In this document: positions 52,728-62,800 of the stretch, piece after piece
Position numbering within the stretch: position 1 is the stretch's first letter
Layout of the letters: every line of letters starts with the position of its first letter
Origin: Empedobacter stercoris
GTDB taxonomy: Bacteria > Bacteroidota > Bacteroidia > Flavobacteriales > Weeksellaceae
NCBI RefSeq assembly: GCF_965137335.1
Contig: NZ_CBCRZD010000009.1
DNA length: 64,000 bases
Reading direction: 5' to 3' (one strand)
The notes under the pieces: model-generated
The model's database searches: none
The model's input: only the letters and a program-made list of their open reading frames with translations
What the model was told of the DNA's origin: nothing
Program-made: the position numbers and the translations under genes

Positions 52728-53999
52728 ATGATGAAAAACGAAATGAAAAACTTTGTCAAATATACATCAATTGCTTTACTTCTAAGTATTCCTTTTTTTA
52801 GTATTGCTCAAACTTTAAATCAAACAAATTCTACTTCTACAAATGAAATAAATGGTTTAGAAATTGGGTTGGGTGCAGAAAATGTGATGCAATATTTACC
52901 ACTATTAAAAGATAAAAAAGTTGGAGTTGTATCTAATCAAACTGGAATTCTTAGAAAAATTCTAAAGAAAAAACCTTCTGATTATGACTATAAAAATACA
53001 ATTCATATTGTTGATTTTTTAATTGATAATGGAATAAATGTTACTAAAATATATTCTCCAGAACATGGCTTTCGTGGAGATGCAGATGCTGGTGCTAAAA
53101 TAAAATCTGGTATTGATGCGAAAACAGGTTTACCAATTGTTTCACTTTATGGTGACAATAAAAAACCGAAAGCTAATCAAATTGCAGATGTAGATGTATT
53201 GGTTTTTGACATGCAAGATGTAGGAGCACGTTTTTACACCTATATTTCGACTTTACATTATGTAATGGAAGCTGCGGCTGAAAATGGTAAAAAAATAATT
53301 GTATTGGACAGACCAAATCCAAATGCACATTATGTAGACGGACCTGTAATGAAAAATGAGTATAAATCGTTTGTTGGGATGCACAATGTTCCGATTGTTT
53401 ATGGAATGACCATTGGTGAATATGCGCAAATGATTAACGGTGAAGGTTGGTTAGCGAATGGCATAAAAGCTAATTTAGAAATCGTTCCTTTGCTTAATTA
53501 CACACATCAATCTACTTATCATTTACCCGTAAAACCTTCTCCAAATTTACCAAATGCACATGCAATTAATTTGTATCCGAGTACTTGTTTATTTGAAGGC
53601 ACAAATGTAAATGAAGGACGAGGTACAACTTTTCAGTTTCAGGTTTATGGTTCTCCTTTTTTGAAAAATATGCCGTTTCAATATACACCTGTTTCTAAAC
53701 CTGGCGCAACAAGTCCAAAATTTAAAGATCAAGTGTGTTATGGTGAAGATTTATCTGATGTATCGTATCAATCATCTATTAATTTGAAATGGTTAATTAA
53801 TGCGTATAAAAACAATACAAAACAACCTTTTTGGACGATGAATGGAAAAAAATTATGGATCGATCAACTTTCTGGAACAGATGAATTGCGTAAACAAATA
53901 GAAGCTGGCCTATCGGAAGAAGAAATAAAAGCAACTTGGCAAAAAGATTTAGAAGCATTCAAAAAAATAAGATCAAAATATTTGATTTACAAAGATTAA
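52728..53999 (+). CDS. DUF1343 protein, exo-beta-N-acetylmuramidase NamZ type
   Basis: A 423-residue exported protein (signal peptide about 1-27, ending SIAQ). The DUF1343 domain covers nearly all of the rest: GVVSNQTG (about 64-71), SPEHGFRGDADAG (about 107-119), FDMQDVGARFYTYISTL (about 162-178), LDRPNPN, and YPSTCLFEGTNVNEGRGT (about 283-300). Family members characterised as NamZ release MurNAc from the non-reducing end of peptidoglycan fragments, fitting cell-wall turnover. ATG start at 52728, with a second ATG next to it. Divergent from the ABC permease. Confidence 0.9.
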   Translation: MMKNEMKNFVKYTSIALLLSIPFFSIAQTLNQTNSTSTNEINGLEIGLGAENVMQYLPLLKDKKVGVVSNQTGILRKILKKKPSDYDYKNTIHIVDFLIDNGINVTKIYSPEHGFRGDADAGAKIKSGIDAKTGLPIVSLYGDNKKPKANQIADVDVLVFDMQDVGARFYTYISTLHYVMEAAAENGKKIIVLDRPNPNAHYVDGPVMKNEYKSFVGMHNVPIVYGMTIGEYAQMINGEGWLANGIKANLEIVPLLNYTHQSTYHLPVKPSPNLPNAHAINLYPSTCLFEGTNVNEGRGTTFQFQVYGSPFLKNMPFQYTPVSKPGATSPKFKDQVCYGEDLSDVSYQSSINLKWLINAYKNNTKQPFWTMNGKKLWIDQLSGTDELRKQIEAGLSEEEIKATWQKDLEAFKKIRSKYLIYKD

Positions 54000-54012
54000 G
54001 CAATGTACAGAA

Positions 54013-54050
54013 ATACAAATTCCAACTTAGATAAAAGTTGGAATTTGTAT
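54013..54050. terminator. strong bidirectional terminator
   Basis: Perfect 16-bp stem ATACAAATTCCAACTT / AAGTTGGAATTTGTAT with a six-base loop, between namZ and the convergent secreted-protein gene. Confidence 0.85.
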
Positions 54051-54064
54051 TTAATTTTATGAAT

Positions 54065-54451
54065 TTAAGATTTTTCACCTACAACTTCAGCAATTGCTAT
54101 ACCCATATTTCTCACTTTTTCGTAGAGTTTTGTTGAACCTTTTTCTAATTCAATTGTTACTCTACCTTCACGCGCTTTTATTTCCAACACATCGCTTTCT
54201 CGCCAAACATAATTTTTTCCTTCTATAATTGGTTTACCAAACGTTTTTTCTATTTCTTTAATTGCTTTTGCTGATTTTGATCTATCAAAAATTACAGAAT
54301 AAGAATACACTTCATTACTATCACTTACACTTACCGAAACATTAGAATGCGTTGTTGAACTTGATGTTTTTGAACTGGCATAAGATGTAGCCGTTTGTCC
54401 ATTAACTAAGCTTGTACAAAAAACTACAGCGATTAAAATTATCTTTTTCAT
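54065..54451 (-). CDS. small secreted protein, paralog A
   Basis: A 128-residue exported protein with a signal peptide (about 1-18, ending VNGQ), then a Ser/Thr-rich linker (about 20-50). A small domain follows: KAIKEIEKTFGKPIIEGKNYVW, then LEIKAREGRVTIELEKG. The same layout appears in the next gene (54559-54900), so the two are tandem paralogs. I do not know the family. The domain has the pattern helix, GxPxIExxxxVW, two strands, helix. Confidence 0.65.
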   Translation of the reverse strand: MKKIILIAVVFCTSLVNGQTATSYASSKTSSSTTHSNVSVSVSDSNEVYSYSVIFDRSKSAKAIKEIEKTFGKPIIEGKNYVWRESDVLEIKAREGRVTIELEKGSTKLYEKVRNMGIAIAEVVGEKS

Positions 54452-54526
54452 GTTTTTATTTTTTTATAAAAGTCTAAAAAAGATTAATTTATATTGGTTA
54501 ATGCACGGTTAACGAAGAGTTAATAT

Positions 54527-54554
54527 AAAAAACTCCAAGCAAATTTTGGAGTTT
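54527..54554 (-). terminator. terminator of paralog B
   Basis: Stem AACTCCAA / TTGGAGTT with a seven-base loop and a T-run on the minus strand. Confidence 0.7.
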
Positions 54555-54558
54555 CTAT

Positions 54559-54900
54559 TTAAGAATTGACTTTATTTATATTTTTTATAGCCATAATTTT
54601 TTCTCCTAAATTTTTGATTTTCATGACAATTTCTTGGTTATCATTACTCTTTTGAATCTCTATTTTAAGAAAATTTTTATTCAAAATAATTTCAAAACTA
54701 CCTCTTCCAGACCAAACAAAATCATTATTTTCAATTGTTGGAGTGCCTAATTCTTTTTCGATTGTGTTTTTGATGATCTCTGTTTTCTCTGAATTAAAAG
54801 TTCCTTTTACTGAAAAAAAAGTATCCGTATTACTCGCTCGTAATTGTGCAAATACTGAAAACGAAAGGATAGTTAGAATAAAACATAAATATTTTTTCAT
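54559..54900 (-). CDS. small secreted protein, paralog B
   Basis: A 113-residue exported protein (signal peptide about 1-18, ending VFAQ). It aligns by eye with paralog A: IKNTIEKELGTPTIENNDFVW matches IKEIEKTFGKPIIEGKNYVW, followed by FEIILNKNFLKIEIQKS and a final helix MKIKNLGEKI. The Ser/Thr linker of paralog A is missing. Function unknown. Confidence 0.65.
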   Translation of the reverse strand: MKKYLCFILTILSFSVFAQLRASNTDTFFSVKGTFNSEKTEIIKNTIEKELGTPTIENNDFVWSGRGSFEIILNKNFLKIEIQKSNDNQEIVMKIKNLGEKIMAIKNINKVNS

Positions 54901-54998
54901 AACAATTGATTTAAAATATATTTACTAATATAATCAAAAATAAACTTATAGTCGTTTATTAATTACTTGTTTTTTAAAAATCAATTAAAGTGGGTTTG

Positions 54999-55424
54999 TT
55001 AAAATTCATTTAAAACCTCAATTGATAAAAATTCTCCCGTCATCGAGTCAAAGGAAAAGATACAATTTTCTCGTTTATAATCATTTGTCAAACGATTGGG
55101 ATCATTATTATTAATTCTCTCGTAAAGTTCATTTTTCCGAATTTGTATTTCATCCGTAATACGTTTCAATTCAAAAATATTTTCACCCTCATATACTTTA
55201 CAAATTGGGTTTGGAGAAAGATAAAATTTAATCGCACTTATTCTACCGTTAACAATTTTAATCGATATTCCTTTCTCTTTATAAAGTAACGTTTTCTCAT
55301 TCGTCACATGTTGTTCAATAATTTCAGAATCAAGTTCTGCTTGAAATGATCGAAATAAATCGTCATTCTCAGTTTTTCCAATTAAAGAAAAGTAATTATT
55401 TGGATTGCCTTGAAATGTATTCAT
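54999..55424 (-). CDS. hypothetical protein, 141 residues
   Basis: A cytosolic protein without signal or membrane segment that I do not recognise. Mixed alpha/beta sequence (NYFSLIGKTENDDLFRSF, then ISIKIVNGRISAIKFYLSP and a charged ELKRITDEIQIRKNELYERI helix). The end, CIFSFDSMTGEFLSIEV, is strand-like. No partner is evident; the flanking genes are exported proteins. Confidence 0.5.
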   Translation of the reverse strand: MNTFQGNPNNYFSLIGKTENDDLFRSFQAELDSEIIEQHVTNEKTLLYKEKGISIKIVNGRISAIKFYLSPNPICKVYEGENIFELKRITDEIQIRKNELYERINNNDPNRLTNDYKRENCIFSFDSMTGEFLSIEVLNEF

Positions 55425-55454
55425 ATCTCTATTTTTTTCAAAATTAAAGTTTAC

Positions 55455-55486
55455 AAAAAAACCTTTCCAAAAAAGAAAGGTTTTTA
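55455..55486 (-). terminator. terminator of the DUF4920 gene
   Basis: Stem AAAAACCTTT / AAAGGTTTTT with a nine-base loop and a T-run on the minus strand. Confidence 0.75.
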
Positions 55487-55506
55487 TTCAAATTTTTAGA
55501 AAAATC

Positions 55507-56073
55507 TTAGTTTTCCTTCAAATAAACACCATCAGCTTCAAAATTATATTGCAACTGAGGTTTTGTTATTTTAGCAATCTCTTCTTTTGATTTTCCTGCA
55601 TCTTCTGCATAATGACGTAATTTCTCTACAGAAATCTCGCTAACAAAAGCTTTTCCATGAACTACAACATTGGCTTTCTCACCATCTAAAGGCATAAAAA
55701 ATCCGTAATCTTTGAAACGAACAAATGATTGTTCTTCTCCTTTTCCAAGATCAACTTTCATCCAACAACCTTTCTTTTTACAAACAGATTCTATTGTTGA
55801 TACGAACTGAACATTTTCTAAAGCATCTCCGTTTTTCATGTTATCGAATAACTTTGCAAGTTCGTTTTTAGTCAATGTGTTCTTAATTTCGAATGATTCT
55901 CCATATACTTGATACGCATATAAATCATCTATTTTAGCTGTTCCATTTTCTAAAATTTTCGCTTGTGACTTTGAAGCTTTTTCTGTTTTAGCTTTACTTT
56001 CTTTTTTCGTTTGAGCATTTGTTGCTAATGCAAAACATGTTAAAGCACAAAAAGTTAAAATATATTTTCTCAT
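55507..56073 (-). CDS. DUF4920 family exported protein
   Basis: A 188-residue exported protein (signal peptide about 1-20, ending TNAQ) with a Lys/Glu-rich linker (about 22-40). The DUF4920 domain (about 50-165) has VCKKKGCWMKVDLG with two Cys three residues apart from a Lys run, and SFVRFKDYGFFMPLDG. DUF4920 proteins are found in Bacteroidota envelopes and their function is unknown; the conserved CxxxGCW motif might bind metal or form a disulfide. It lies 11 bases after the NUDIX gene and is probably cotranscribed. Confidence 0.82.
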   Translation of the reverse strand: MRKYILTFCALTCFALATNAQTKKESKAKTEKASKSQAKILENGTAKIDDLYAYQVYGESFEIKNTLTKNELAKLFDNMKNGDALENVQFVSTIESVCKKKGCWMKVDLGKGEEQSFVRFKDYGFFMPLDGEKANVVVHGKAFVSEISVEKLRHYAEDAGKSKEEIAKITKPQLQYNFEADGVYLKEN

Positions 56074-56084
56074 TCTATCCTAAT

Positions 56085-56681
56085 TTAATTCAAATTTAAA
56101 TAATTATCCATTAACAACTTTATATTAGGATAAGAATTTTCTAATAACTGAGGAATTTCACTTTCTTTTCTCCATTCTACCGACTCTATTCCTTCTTCAG
56201 TTTGTGGCAAAGGTAATTCTACTCCATCGTAAAAAACTTCGAACCAAAATGTTTCTTTTATAATGTATTCTCTCAAAAAATAAATATGAAAAGTTGGCAT
56301 CAAAAATCGTTTCAATTCCAGATTTGTAAGACTACATTCTTCCTCTATTTCACGAATTGCAGATTCTTCTCTCGACTCTCCTTCTTCCATTTTCCCTTTT
56401 GGTAGATCCCATTTTCCGAGTCTGAAAATAAACAAATAATCATCTTTTGGGTTGCGAACAATTCCGCCTGCAGCCTGTATATGTTTGTAATATTTTAAGA
56501 ATTTCGTCCAAACAGTTTCAATATCATCACTAAAAATATTCACTAAATTAGAAGCTTTTGAAGATAATAAATGAACCGATTCATCGAATTGAGCTTCATT
56601 TTGAAACAATATATTTTTTGCTTCTGGATTGGATTGGTTGCTGAAAGTTAACAAACTTTCATTAAAAAAAACTTTGTACAT
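56085..56681 (-). CDS. NUDIX hydrolase
   Basis: A 198-residue cytosolic NUDIX protein with an N-terminal extension of about 70 residues. The NUDIX box is GKMEEGESREESAIREIEEECSL (about 115-137), with Ser where the last Gly of the consensus usually stands. LGKWDLPKG precedes it. The substrate is unknown. It leads a two-gene unit with DUF4920 and is divergent from the SRPBCC gene (41 bases between starts). Confidence 0.88.
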   Translation of the reverse strand: MYKVFFNESLLTFSNQSNPEAKNILFQNEAQFDESVHLLSSKASNLVNIFSDDIETVWTKFLKYYKHIQAAGGIVRNPKDDYLFIFRLGKWDLPKGKMEEGESREESAIREIEEECSLTNLELKRFLMPTFHIYFLREYIIKETFWFEVFYDGVELPLPQTEEGIESVEWRKESEIPQLLENSYPNIKLLMDNYLNLN

Positions 56682-56722
56682 TTGAACGATTTGTTACAAA
56701 TTTATAAAAAACTCACAAGGAT

Positions 56723-57121
56723 ATGAAGGTAAATACGAATAAAGTCCGTTTAGCAAAAAATCAGCAAGATGCGTACATTTTTTTGTTGGACATGAAAAAT
56801 TATGAGCAATTGATGCCAAATGATACAAAATCTTTCGAAATTCACGAATCGGGAAAAGGTTTTACTGTTGGTGTTGGTGCTTTACCAAAGGTTGGTATGC
56901 GTTTGAAAGAAACAGTTGAGCCGTCAAAAATTATTTTTGAATCTCCTGCACCTGCTTTTGAATATACATTGACAATTTCGATTGAAGCGGTTGATGATCA
57001 TTCATCTGATGTTACATTAGACTTTGACGGAAACTTCAATATGATGATCGAAATGATGGCAAAAAAACCATTGACTTCTTTTATTGAAACGATTGCAGAA
57101 AATTTAGGTAAAATAGGTTAA
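56723..57121 (+). CDS. SRPBCC (START-like) family protein
   Basis: A 132-residue helix-grip protein that probably binds a hydrophobic ligand. It starts MKVNTNKVRLAKNQQDAYIFL, continues with the beta-sheet segment (GFTVGVGALPKVGMRLKETVEPSKIIFESP) and ends in the long C-terminal helix (FNMMIEMMAKKPLTSFIETIAENL). No catalytic residues can be named. In relatives, as far as I recall, the gene for orotate phosphoribosyltransferase often lies beside it; here it is absent. Confidence 0.8.
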   Translation: MKVNTNKVRLAKNQQDAYIFLLDMKNYEQLMPNDTKSFEIHESGKGFTVGVGALPKVGMRLKETVEPSKIIFESPAPAFEYTLTISIEAVDDHSSDVTLDFDGNFNMMIEMMAKKPLTSFIETIAENLGKIG

Positions 57122-57141
57122 TCTATTCCTATCAAAATTCT

Positions 57142-57462
57142 GTGGATAATTGGATAAATTTTCCGAAAAAGGAATTGATGCTCGAAATTTATTTAAGCGA
57201 GCAAAATATGGATGATGAAATTCTATTATTTTGGAATCAAATTAAAACATCTCCTGAGATTTGGTTATGCAAAGATGTTATAGAAGATAATTTTTGGGCA
57301 ATTGCGCATCATCAAAATTATGTGATTTGGTACAATGATATCGAAGAAGGTTTTAATCTTTCGAGGTTTAAAACGAAAGGTCAAATCTTAGAATATCGTG
57401 CTTTTAAAAACGAATTAAATGCTGCAATAATTGCACTCAAAAACAAAATCGAAATTATTTAA
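57142..57462 (+). CDS. hypothetical protein, 106 residues
   Basis: A small cytosolic protein that I do not recognise. It is rich in Trp (FWNQIKTSPEIWLCKD, DNFWAIAHHQNYVIWYND) and ends in a helix. GTG start at 57142, 20 bases after the SRPBCC stop; an ATG at residue 13 (MLEIYLSEQ) is an alternative. It is probably cotranscribed with the SRPBCC gene and shares a terminator with typA. Confidence 0.55.
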   Translation: MDNWINFPKKELMLEIYLSEQNMDDEILLFWNQIKTSPEIWLCKDVIEDNFWAIAHHQNYVIWYNDIEEGFNLSRFKTKGQILEYRAFKNELNAAIIALKNKIEII

Positions 57463-57464
57463 AC

Positions 57465-57497
57465 AAAAAAACCAGAAGTTTACTTCTGGTTTTTTTT
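57465..57497. terminator. bidirectional terminator
   Basis: Stem AAAAACCAGAAG / CTTCTGGTTTTT with a TTTA loop and long A/T runs, between the 106-residue gene and typA. Confidence 0.85.
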
Positions 57498-57515
57498 GTT
57501 TTATATCTCAAATGA

Positions 57516-59318
57516 TTAAATCATTGATTTTTCGTAACGTTTACGATCATTTTCTTTTAAGTGAATTTTACGTAAACGGATAAAGTTTGGAGTAACCTCA
57601 ATACATTCATCAGCTTGGATATATTCCATACATTCTTCTAAAGTCATTTCGATTTTAGGAGCGATAGAAGATGAATCATCTTTACCAGCTGCACGAATAT
57701 TATTCAATTTTTTAGCTTCAACAACGTTTACAACTAAGTCATTGTTACGAGAATGCTCACCGATAATCATCCCTTCGTAAACCTCTTCACTTGGCTCGAT
57801 AAAGAATTTTCCACGGTCTTGTAATTTATCGATAGAATAAGGAGTAGAAACACCTTGATCTTTAGAAATGATTACACCTGCAGAACGTCCAGCAATAGCT
57901 CCTTTGAAAGGTTTGTATGCTAAGAAATTGTGCGCCATTACAGCTTCACCAGCAGTAGAAGTTAACATCAACGAACGTAAACCGATTAATCCACGAGATG
58001 GAATTTCGAATTCTAAATGTTGCATTCCTTCTTTCGCTTCCATTACTAATAAATCTCCCTTACGTTGTGTAACTAAATCGATAGCTTTAGATGAAAAATC
58101 GTCTGGAACATCAATTACTAATGTTTCGTAAGGCTCACATTTAACTCCATCAATTTCCTTGAAGATAACTTGTGGTTGACCAACTGTTAACTCATACCCT
58201 TCGCGGCGCATAGTTTCGATTAATACAGATAAGTGCATGATACCACGTCCATATACTAATTGTGTATTCGAATCGTCTGTTGGCTCTACACGTAAAGCTA
58301 AGTTACGCTCTAATTCGTCTGTTAAACGGTCTACTAAGTGACGAGAAGTAACAAATTTACCATCTTTACCAAAGAATGGAGAGTTGTTAATTCCGAATGA
58401 CATATTCATTGTAGGTTCGTCGATATGCATTACTGGTAATGGCTCTGGATTCTCTGGGTCTGCAATAGTATCTCCAATTTGGAAACCATCGATACCAACC
58501 ACAGCACAAATATCTCCCGCTTTTACTTCAGTCGCTTTTACTTTACCTAAACCAGAGAATGTGTACAATTCTTTGATTTTATGTTTTTTGAATGATCCGT
58601 CAGGTTTTGTTAATGCAATCCAATCACCTTCTTTTATCTCACCACGAGTTACTTTACCTACTGCAATACGTCCTAAGAATTTAGAATAATCTAACGATGT
58701 AATTTGCATTTGTAAATCTCCTTCGTGAGCTTCTGGAGCTGGAACGTGCTCTAAAATACCATCCATTAATGGTGTAATATCTTCTACACGTACATTCTCA
58801 GTGTTGAACCATCCTTGTTTAGAAGAACCATAAAATGCAGGGAAGTCTAATTGCTCTTCTGTTGCATCAAGGTTAAAGAATAATTCGAATACTTTATCAT
58901 AAACTTCGTCAGGACGACAGTTTTCTTTATCTACTTTGTTTATAACAACCAATGGTTTTAAACCTAACTCTAAAGCCTTACTCAAAACGAAACGTGTCTG
59001 AGGCATAGGACCTTCAAAAGCATCGACTAATAAAATTACACCATCAGCCATTTTCAATACACGCTCTACTTCTCCACCGAAATCCGCGTGACCAGGAGTA
59101 TCAATTACATTAATCTTAACACCTTTATAATCTACCGAAGCATTTTTTGAAAAGATCGTAATCCCTCTCTCGCGCTCGATATCATTGTTATCCATGATTA
59201 ACTCACCTGACTCTTGGTTTTCTCTGAAAACGTGTCCACTGTGAAGAATTTTGTCAACCAATGTAGTTTTACCGTGGTCAACGTGTGCGATAATCGCAAT
59301 ATTTCTAATGTTTTGCAT
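57516..59318 (-). CDS. typA: translational GTPase TypA/BipA
   Basis: A 600-residue ribosome-binding GTPase that helps 50S assembly and growth under stress. It has G1 AHVDHGKTT (about 11-19), switch I RERGITI (about 49-55), G3 DTPGHADFGGEVERVL (about 73-88), G4 NKVD (about 127-130), EF-G-like domains II, III and V, and the TypA-specific C-terminal domain ending IRLRKIHL and ending KRYEKSM. A -7 element, TAAATTTG, lies on the minus strand (59344-59337), about 20 bases before the ATG. Confidence 0.97.
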   Translation of the reverse strand: MQNIRNIAIIAHVDHGKTTLVDKILHSGHVFRENQESGELIMDNNDIERERGITIFSKNASVDYKGVKINVIDTPGHADFGGEVERVLKMADGVILLVDAFEGPMPQTRFVLSKALELGLKPLVVINKVDKENCRPDEVYDKVFELFFNLDATEEQLDFPAFYGSSKQGWFNTENVRVEDITPLMDGILEHVPAPEAHEGDLQMQITSLDYSKFLGRIAVGKVTRGEIKEGDWIALTKPDGSFKKHKIKELYTFSGLGKVKATEVKAGDICAVVGIDGFQIGDTIADPENPEPLPVMHIDEPTMNMSFGINNSPFFGKDGKFVTSRHLVDRLTDELERNLALRVEPTDDSNTQLVYGRGIMHLSVLIETMRREGYELTVGQPQVIFKEIDGVKCEPYETLVIDVPDDFSSKAIDLVTQRKGDLLVMEAKEGMQHLEFEIPSRGLIGLRSLMLTSTAGEAVMAHNFLAYKPFKGAIAGRSAGVIISKDQGVSTPYSIDKLQDRGKFFIEPSEEVYEGMIIGEHSRNNDLVVNVVEAKKLNNIRAAGKDDSSSIAPKIEMTLEECMEYIQADECIEVTPNFIRLRKIHLKENDRKRYEKSMI

Positions 59319-59344
59319 CCTTGAAAATTATGGGTGCAAATTTA

Positions 59345-59566
59345 CGACAAATTTATTTTTTATTACTATACTTTTTATTTTATTTAATTTTAACTATAAT
59401 ATATTTAGAAAAATTTAATTTTAATAAATACTTTTTACTAAAACATTGATTTATTTGCAAATTGATTAATAAAAAATGGATTTAAAAAAGTTAATAATAA
59501 ATCATTTTATTGGATATTTCTACTAAAATAGCTTTTTCTCCTAAAAATATAACTTCTTATGAAAAC
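59345..59566. other. AT-rich gene-free stretch
   Basis: Upstream of typA and downstream of the tRNA-Lys terminator. No ORF, repeat or hairpin of note was seen. Confidence 0.5.
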
Positions 59567-59597
59567 AAAAAGTCAAGTTATATATAACTTGGCTTTT
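59567..59597 (-). terminator. terminator of tRNA-Lys
   Basis: Long stem AAAAGTCAAGTTATA / TATAACTTGGCTTTT with one mismatch, directly after the tRNA 3' end on the minus strand. Confidence 0.8.
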
Positions 59598-59598
59598 G

Positions 59599-59671
59599 TG
59601 ACTCGTCTGAGGTTCGAACTCAGGACCCCGAAATTAAGAGTTTCGTGCTCTACCAGCTAAGCTAACGAGTC
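59599..59671 (-). tRNA. tRNA-Lys (anticodon CTT)
   Basis: 73 bases, class I. Acceptor stem GACTCGT / ACGAGTC pairs perfectly with discriminator A; the anticodon loop CTCTTAA gives anticodon CTT (reads AAG); T-arm GAGTTCGAACCTC. CCA is not encoded. Confidence 0.93.
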
Positions 59672-59856
59672 CTTAAAAAACACAACAAAATCGTCTTGAT
59701 TTGCTTTACAAATTTCATTCAGAAAGATGTTTTAGTAAATACAAAACTATCTTTTTCATCAATTTAACTTATAAAAGAAAATAATAATCGCTGTATCCTA
59801 TTTTTAGATTACACTTTATCTAATTCTAGTATAACAAATCATTTCAATTTTAACAT

Positions 59857-59887
59857 AAAAAAAACCTTCAGTAATGCTGAAGGTCTT
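59857..59887 (-). terminator. terminator of the AsmA-like gene
   Basis: Perfect 8-bp stem ACCTTCAG / CTGAAGGT with a five-base loop and a T-run on the minus strand. Confidence 0.8.
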
Positions 59888-59891
59888 AAAA

Positions 59892-62800
59892 TTATTTTGT
59901 TTGTGTTATTGCTTGAGCAGCTCCTTGTTTTGCTTTTTCTTCTTCTAATGCTTTTTGATAATCATCAAATTCATCATCCGACTCATCCAAATCTTCTTTG
60001 TGGTATTTTCCAACCTCAACCTCAAATGTATCTGCAGGACCAGTAATCTTGATTGGAATTCCGATAATTCCAAAAGGCGGCAAGCCAAGACGCATCCCAA
60101 GGTTCATATAACCATCTAAAGTCACTTGACCTTCTATTCGAGGACGGAAACCTGCAATTTTAAATTTTGTACGATTAATCGTGATGACATTATTTTCGAT
60201 CTTTGTTTTTAAATTAACTTTTTTCAAATTCGCATCATGCAAAGCATCTGTGGAAGTCTTTTCGGCAACCGTATTAAATACTTTAAAACCTAAGAATTTA
60301 ATATCCTCAAGCATAAAACTACCTTCGCCTTTAATCGTTTTCATTTTCGGAAACATATCTGCTCCCAAATCTCCTTGTAGCTGATAATCCATCGACACTT
60401 TTCCATGTGCATTTTCTGCCGCACTTGCCAATTCTCTAAATAACGTAATCTCATGATAAGCACGTTGAATATCAAAATTATTGGCTTTTATATTGAAATC
60501 AAATTTGGCTTTTCTTGCATTTGTTGGCACGTAATTACCGTTCATCGTAAATTCTGAACCAATCAAATTAAATTTCGTATTTTGAAGTGATAAATTCCCT
60601 TGTTTCAATCCTAAATCTCCACTAAAATCTTGGAGTATTATATCCTTAAACAATACTTCTTTCGCTTTTCCTTTTATCGATAATTCAACATTTTTTGGTA
60701 ACAACACCACTCCTTCTTCTGCTGTTGCTGAATTAGAAGAATTTTCACCAGAATTAAACGCCATAAAATCATCAATATTTACTCGATTAGTTTTAAAATT
60801 TATCGTTCCTTTTAACGTTTCATTCTCTTTTAATGCGTAATTAATATAATTAGAAACCTCTCCATCAAACACAAAAGAATTGCGTTTGTAGCGCGCTTTT
60901 ACATCTTTAAAAGTTAACTGACTACCTTCGAATCGGAAATCTCCTTGCTTAACAATAAATTTACTTGGAAAGAACTTTGTATTGATTTTGATGTTCTCTA
61001 TTTTCACATATCCTTTGTTCTGAAAACTTTCTAAAGGCGCTCCATTGTTTCCTTTTATTCCAAAATTTGTTTCAATCAAACCATCTACATCTATGCCATC
61101 TACAGGAAATAATTTATATATATTCGCTAAGTTCAATTCACCTTTCGAGTGAATACTATAATCCAAATTATTTAAGTTTTTCAGATTTGCATTGATCTTA
61201 AAAGGTTTCCCTGCCAATGTAAAAGAAATCGGTAAAACATCTATTGATAAATCGTTAAACGAACCTCTACCCGATTTTATATGCGTTTCTACTGTAAAAT
61301 TTTCTAATGGTAAATTTGGATATTCGTTCAGTTTAATAAAACCATTTTTCAATTTTACTACTGTATTGGTAACGGGTACTTTTTTTAGTTTTGGTTCGTA
61401 TGTTCCATTCGCTTTCATTTTCATATACAAATCACCACGCATCTCAATATTTTTCAACGGATAGATTTTATAGATATCTTCTAAATGAACTTTAGCCGCA
61501 AAATCAGCATTAATCGGAAAATTGGTTAGATTCTTTAATTCTAATCGTCCAATCATAAAATTATCCATTGCTTTAGCATCTATTTGATGAATTAAAACAA
61601 CCGTATTTTTATAATTTCCGTCCTTATTTTGCATGGACATTTTCATATTAATATAATCCAAAGCAGCAGGCATTTCATTCATTTTGAAATACCCATTTTC
61701 TAAGTTTGCTTTTAGATTAAATGTTGGTATTTTCTGTTTTGATTTTTTTACATTCTGAATAATTGAACCTTTCCAGTTTCCTTCTAAATTCAGCACACCT
61801 TTTGCATCAAATTGATTAAAACCTGTCGCATTTTTCAACGCTTCTAAATCTACATTTGCCTGAATAACACCTTCTGAAAACATTGTTTTTCCAGACGAAT
61901 ACGTAAAATTTGTTTTCGTTATACCATCCAATAATTTGAAATCAAGATTCTCTACTTTTACACGCATTTTTTCTGGATCTAACGCATATAAATCAATCGT
62001 AGAAATAAGATTAATATGTTGAATTGGCGAAGATGATTGTTTATAGTTTAATGAACCCTCATCAATTTTGGCTTCAATATGTATATCTGGATTTTCTTTA
62101 GTTTCGTTATTCATCGTTCCTTTCATGGTAAAAAGAATCGATGATTCTCCATCTATTTGGATATCTTTCGCCCATTCTTGGTACATCTCCGGAACAATTG
62201 CTGGAATATGTTTCATTTCATTTTTATCCGAAGAAATCGTCAAATCAAAAATAATTTTTTCAGCTGGCATCAACAAAGAACCTTTTAACGAAAACGGAAA
62301 TTGACCTAATTGAAGTTTATTATCAATAAAATAAAAAGATAAATTATTCAGATCTATTTTCGAATTAATTGTTCCTTTCAAAGGTAAGTTTTTTAAATAC
62401 TTTTGCTCATCAAAACTAAAATTGACCTTATCAATTGCTGCATCAGCATTTAATGTTAATTCGTTTTGAGTTAAGTCAATTAAACCATCGTAATTCAATT
62501 GATCTAATTTTAGGTATGTTTTCGATGATTGATCATCAAACAAAAAGTTTGAATCAGAAATTTTGAAATTATTTAATGCTAAGCCAACACTTGTTTCATC
62601 TTCTTTTTCAACCTCATCTGAAGGAACAGTTATAGCATAATTATGACGCCCTAAACTATCTATTTTCAAATTAATTGTTGCTTGATGAATAAACAATTCA
62701 TTGAAAATAATTTTATCCTCAAACAATGTTTTGATATCAACACCAAGCGCAATTTCTTTTGCTGAAATTAAATTTTCTGTCTGATATGGCGTCGAACCTT

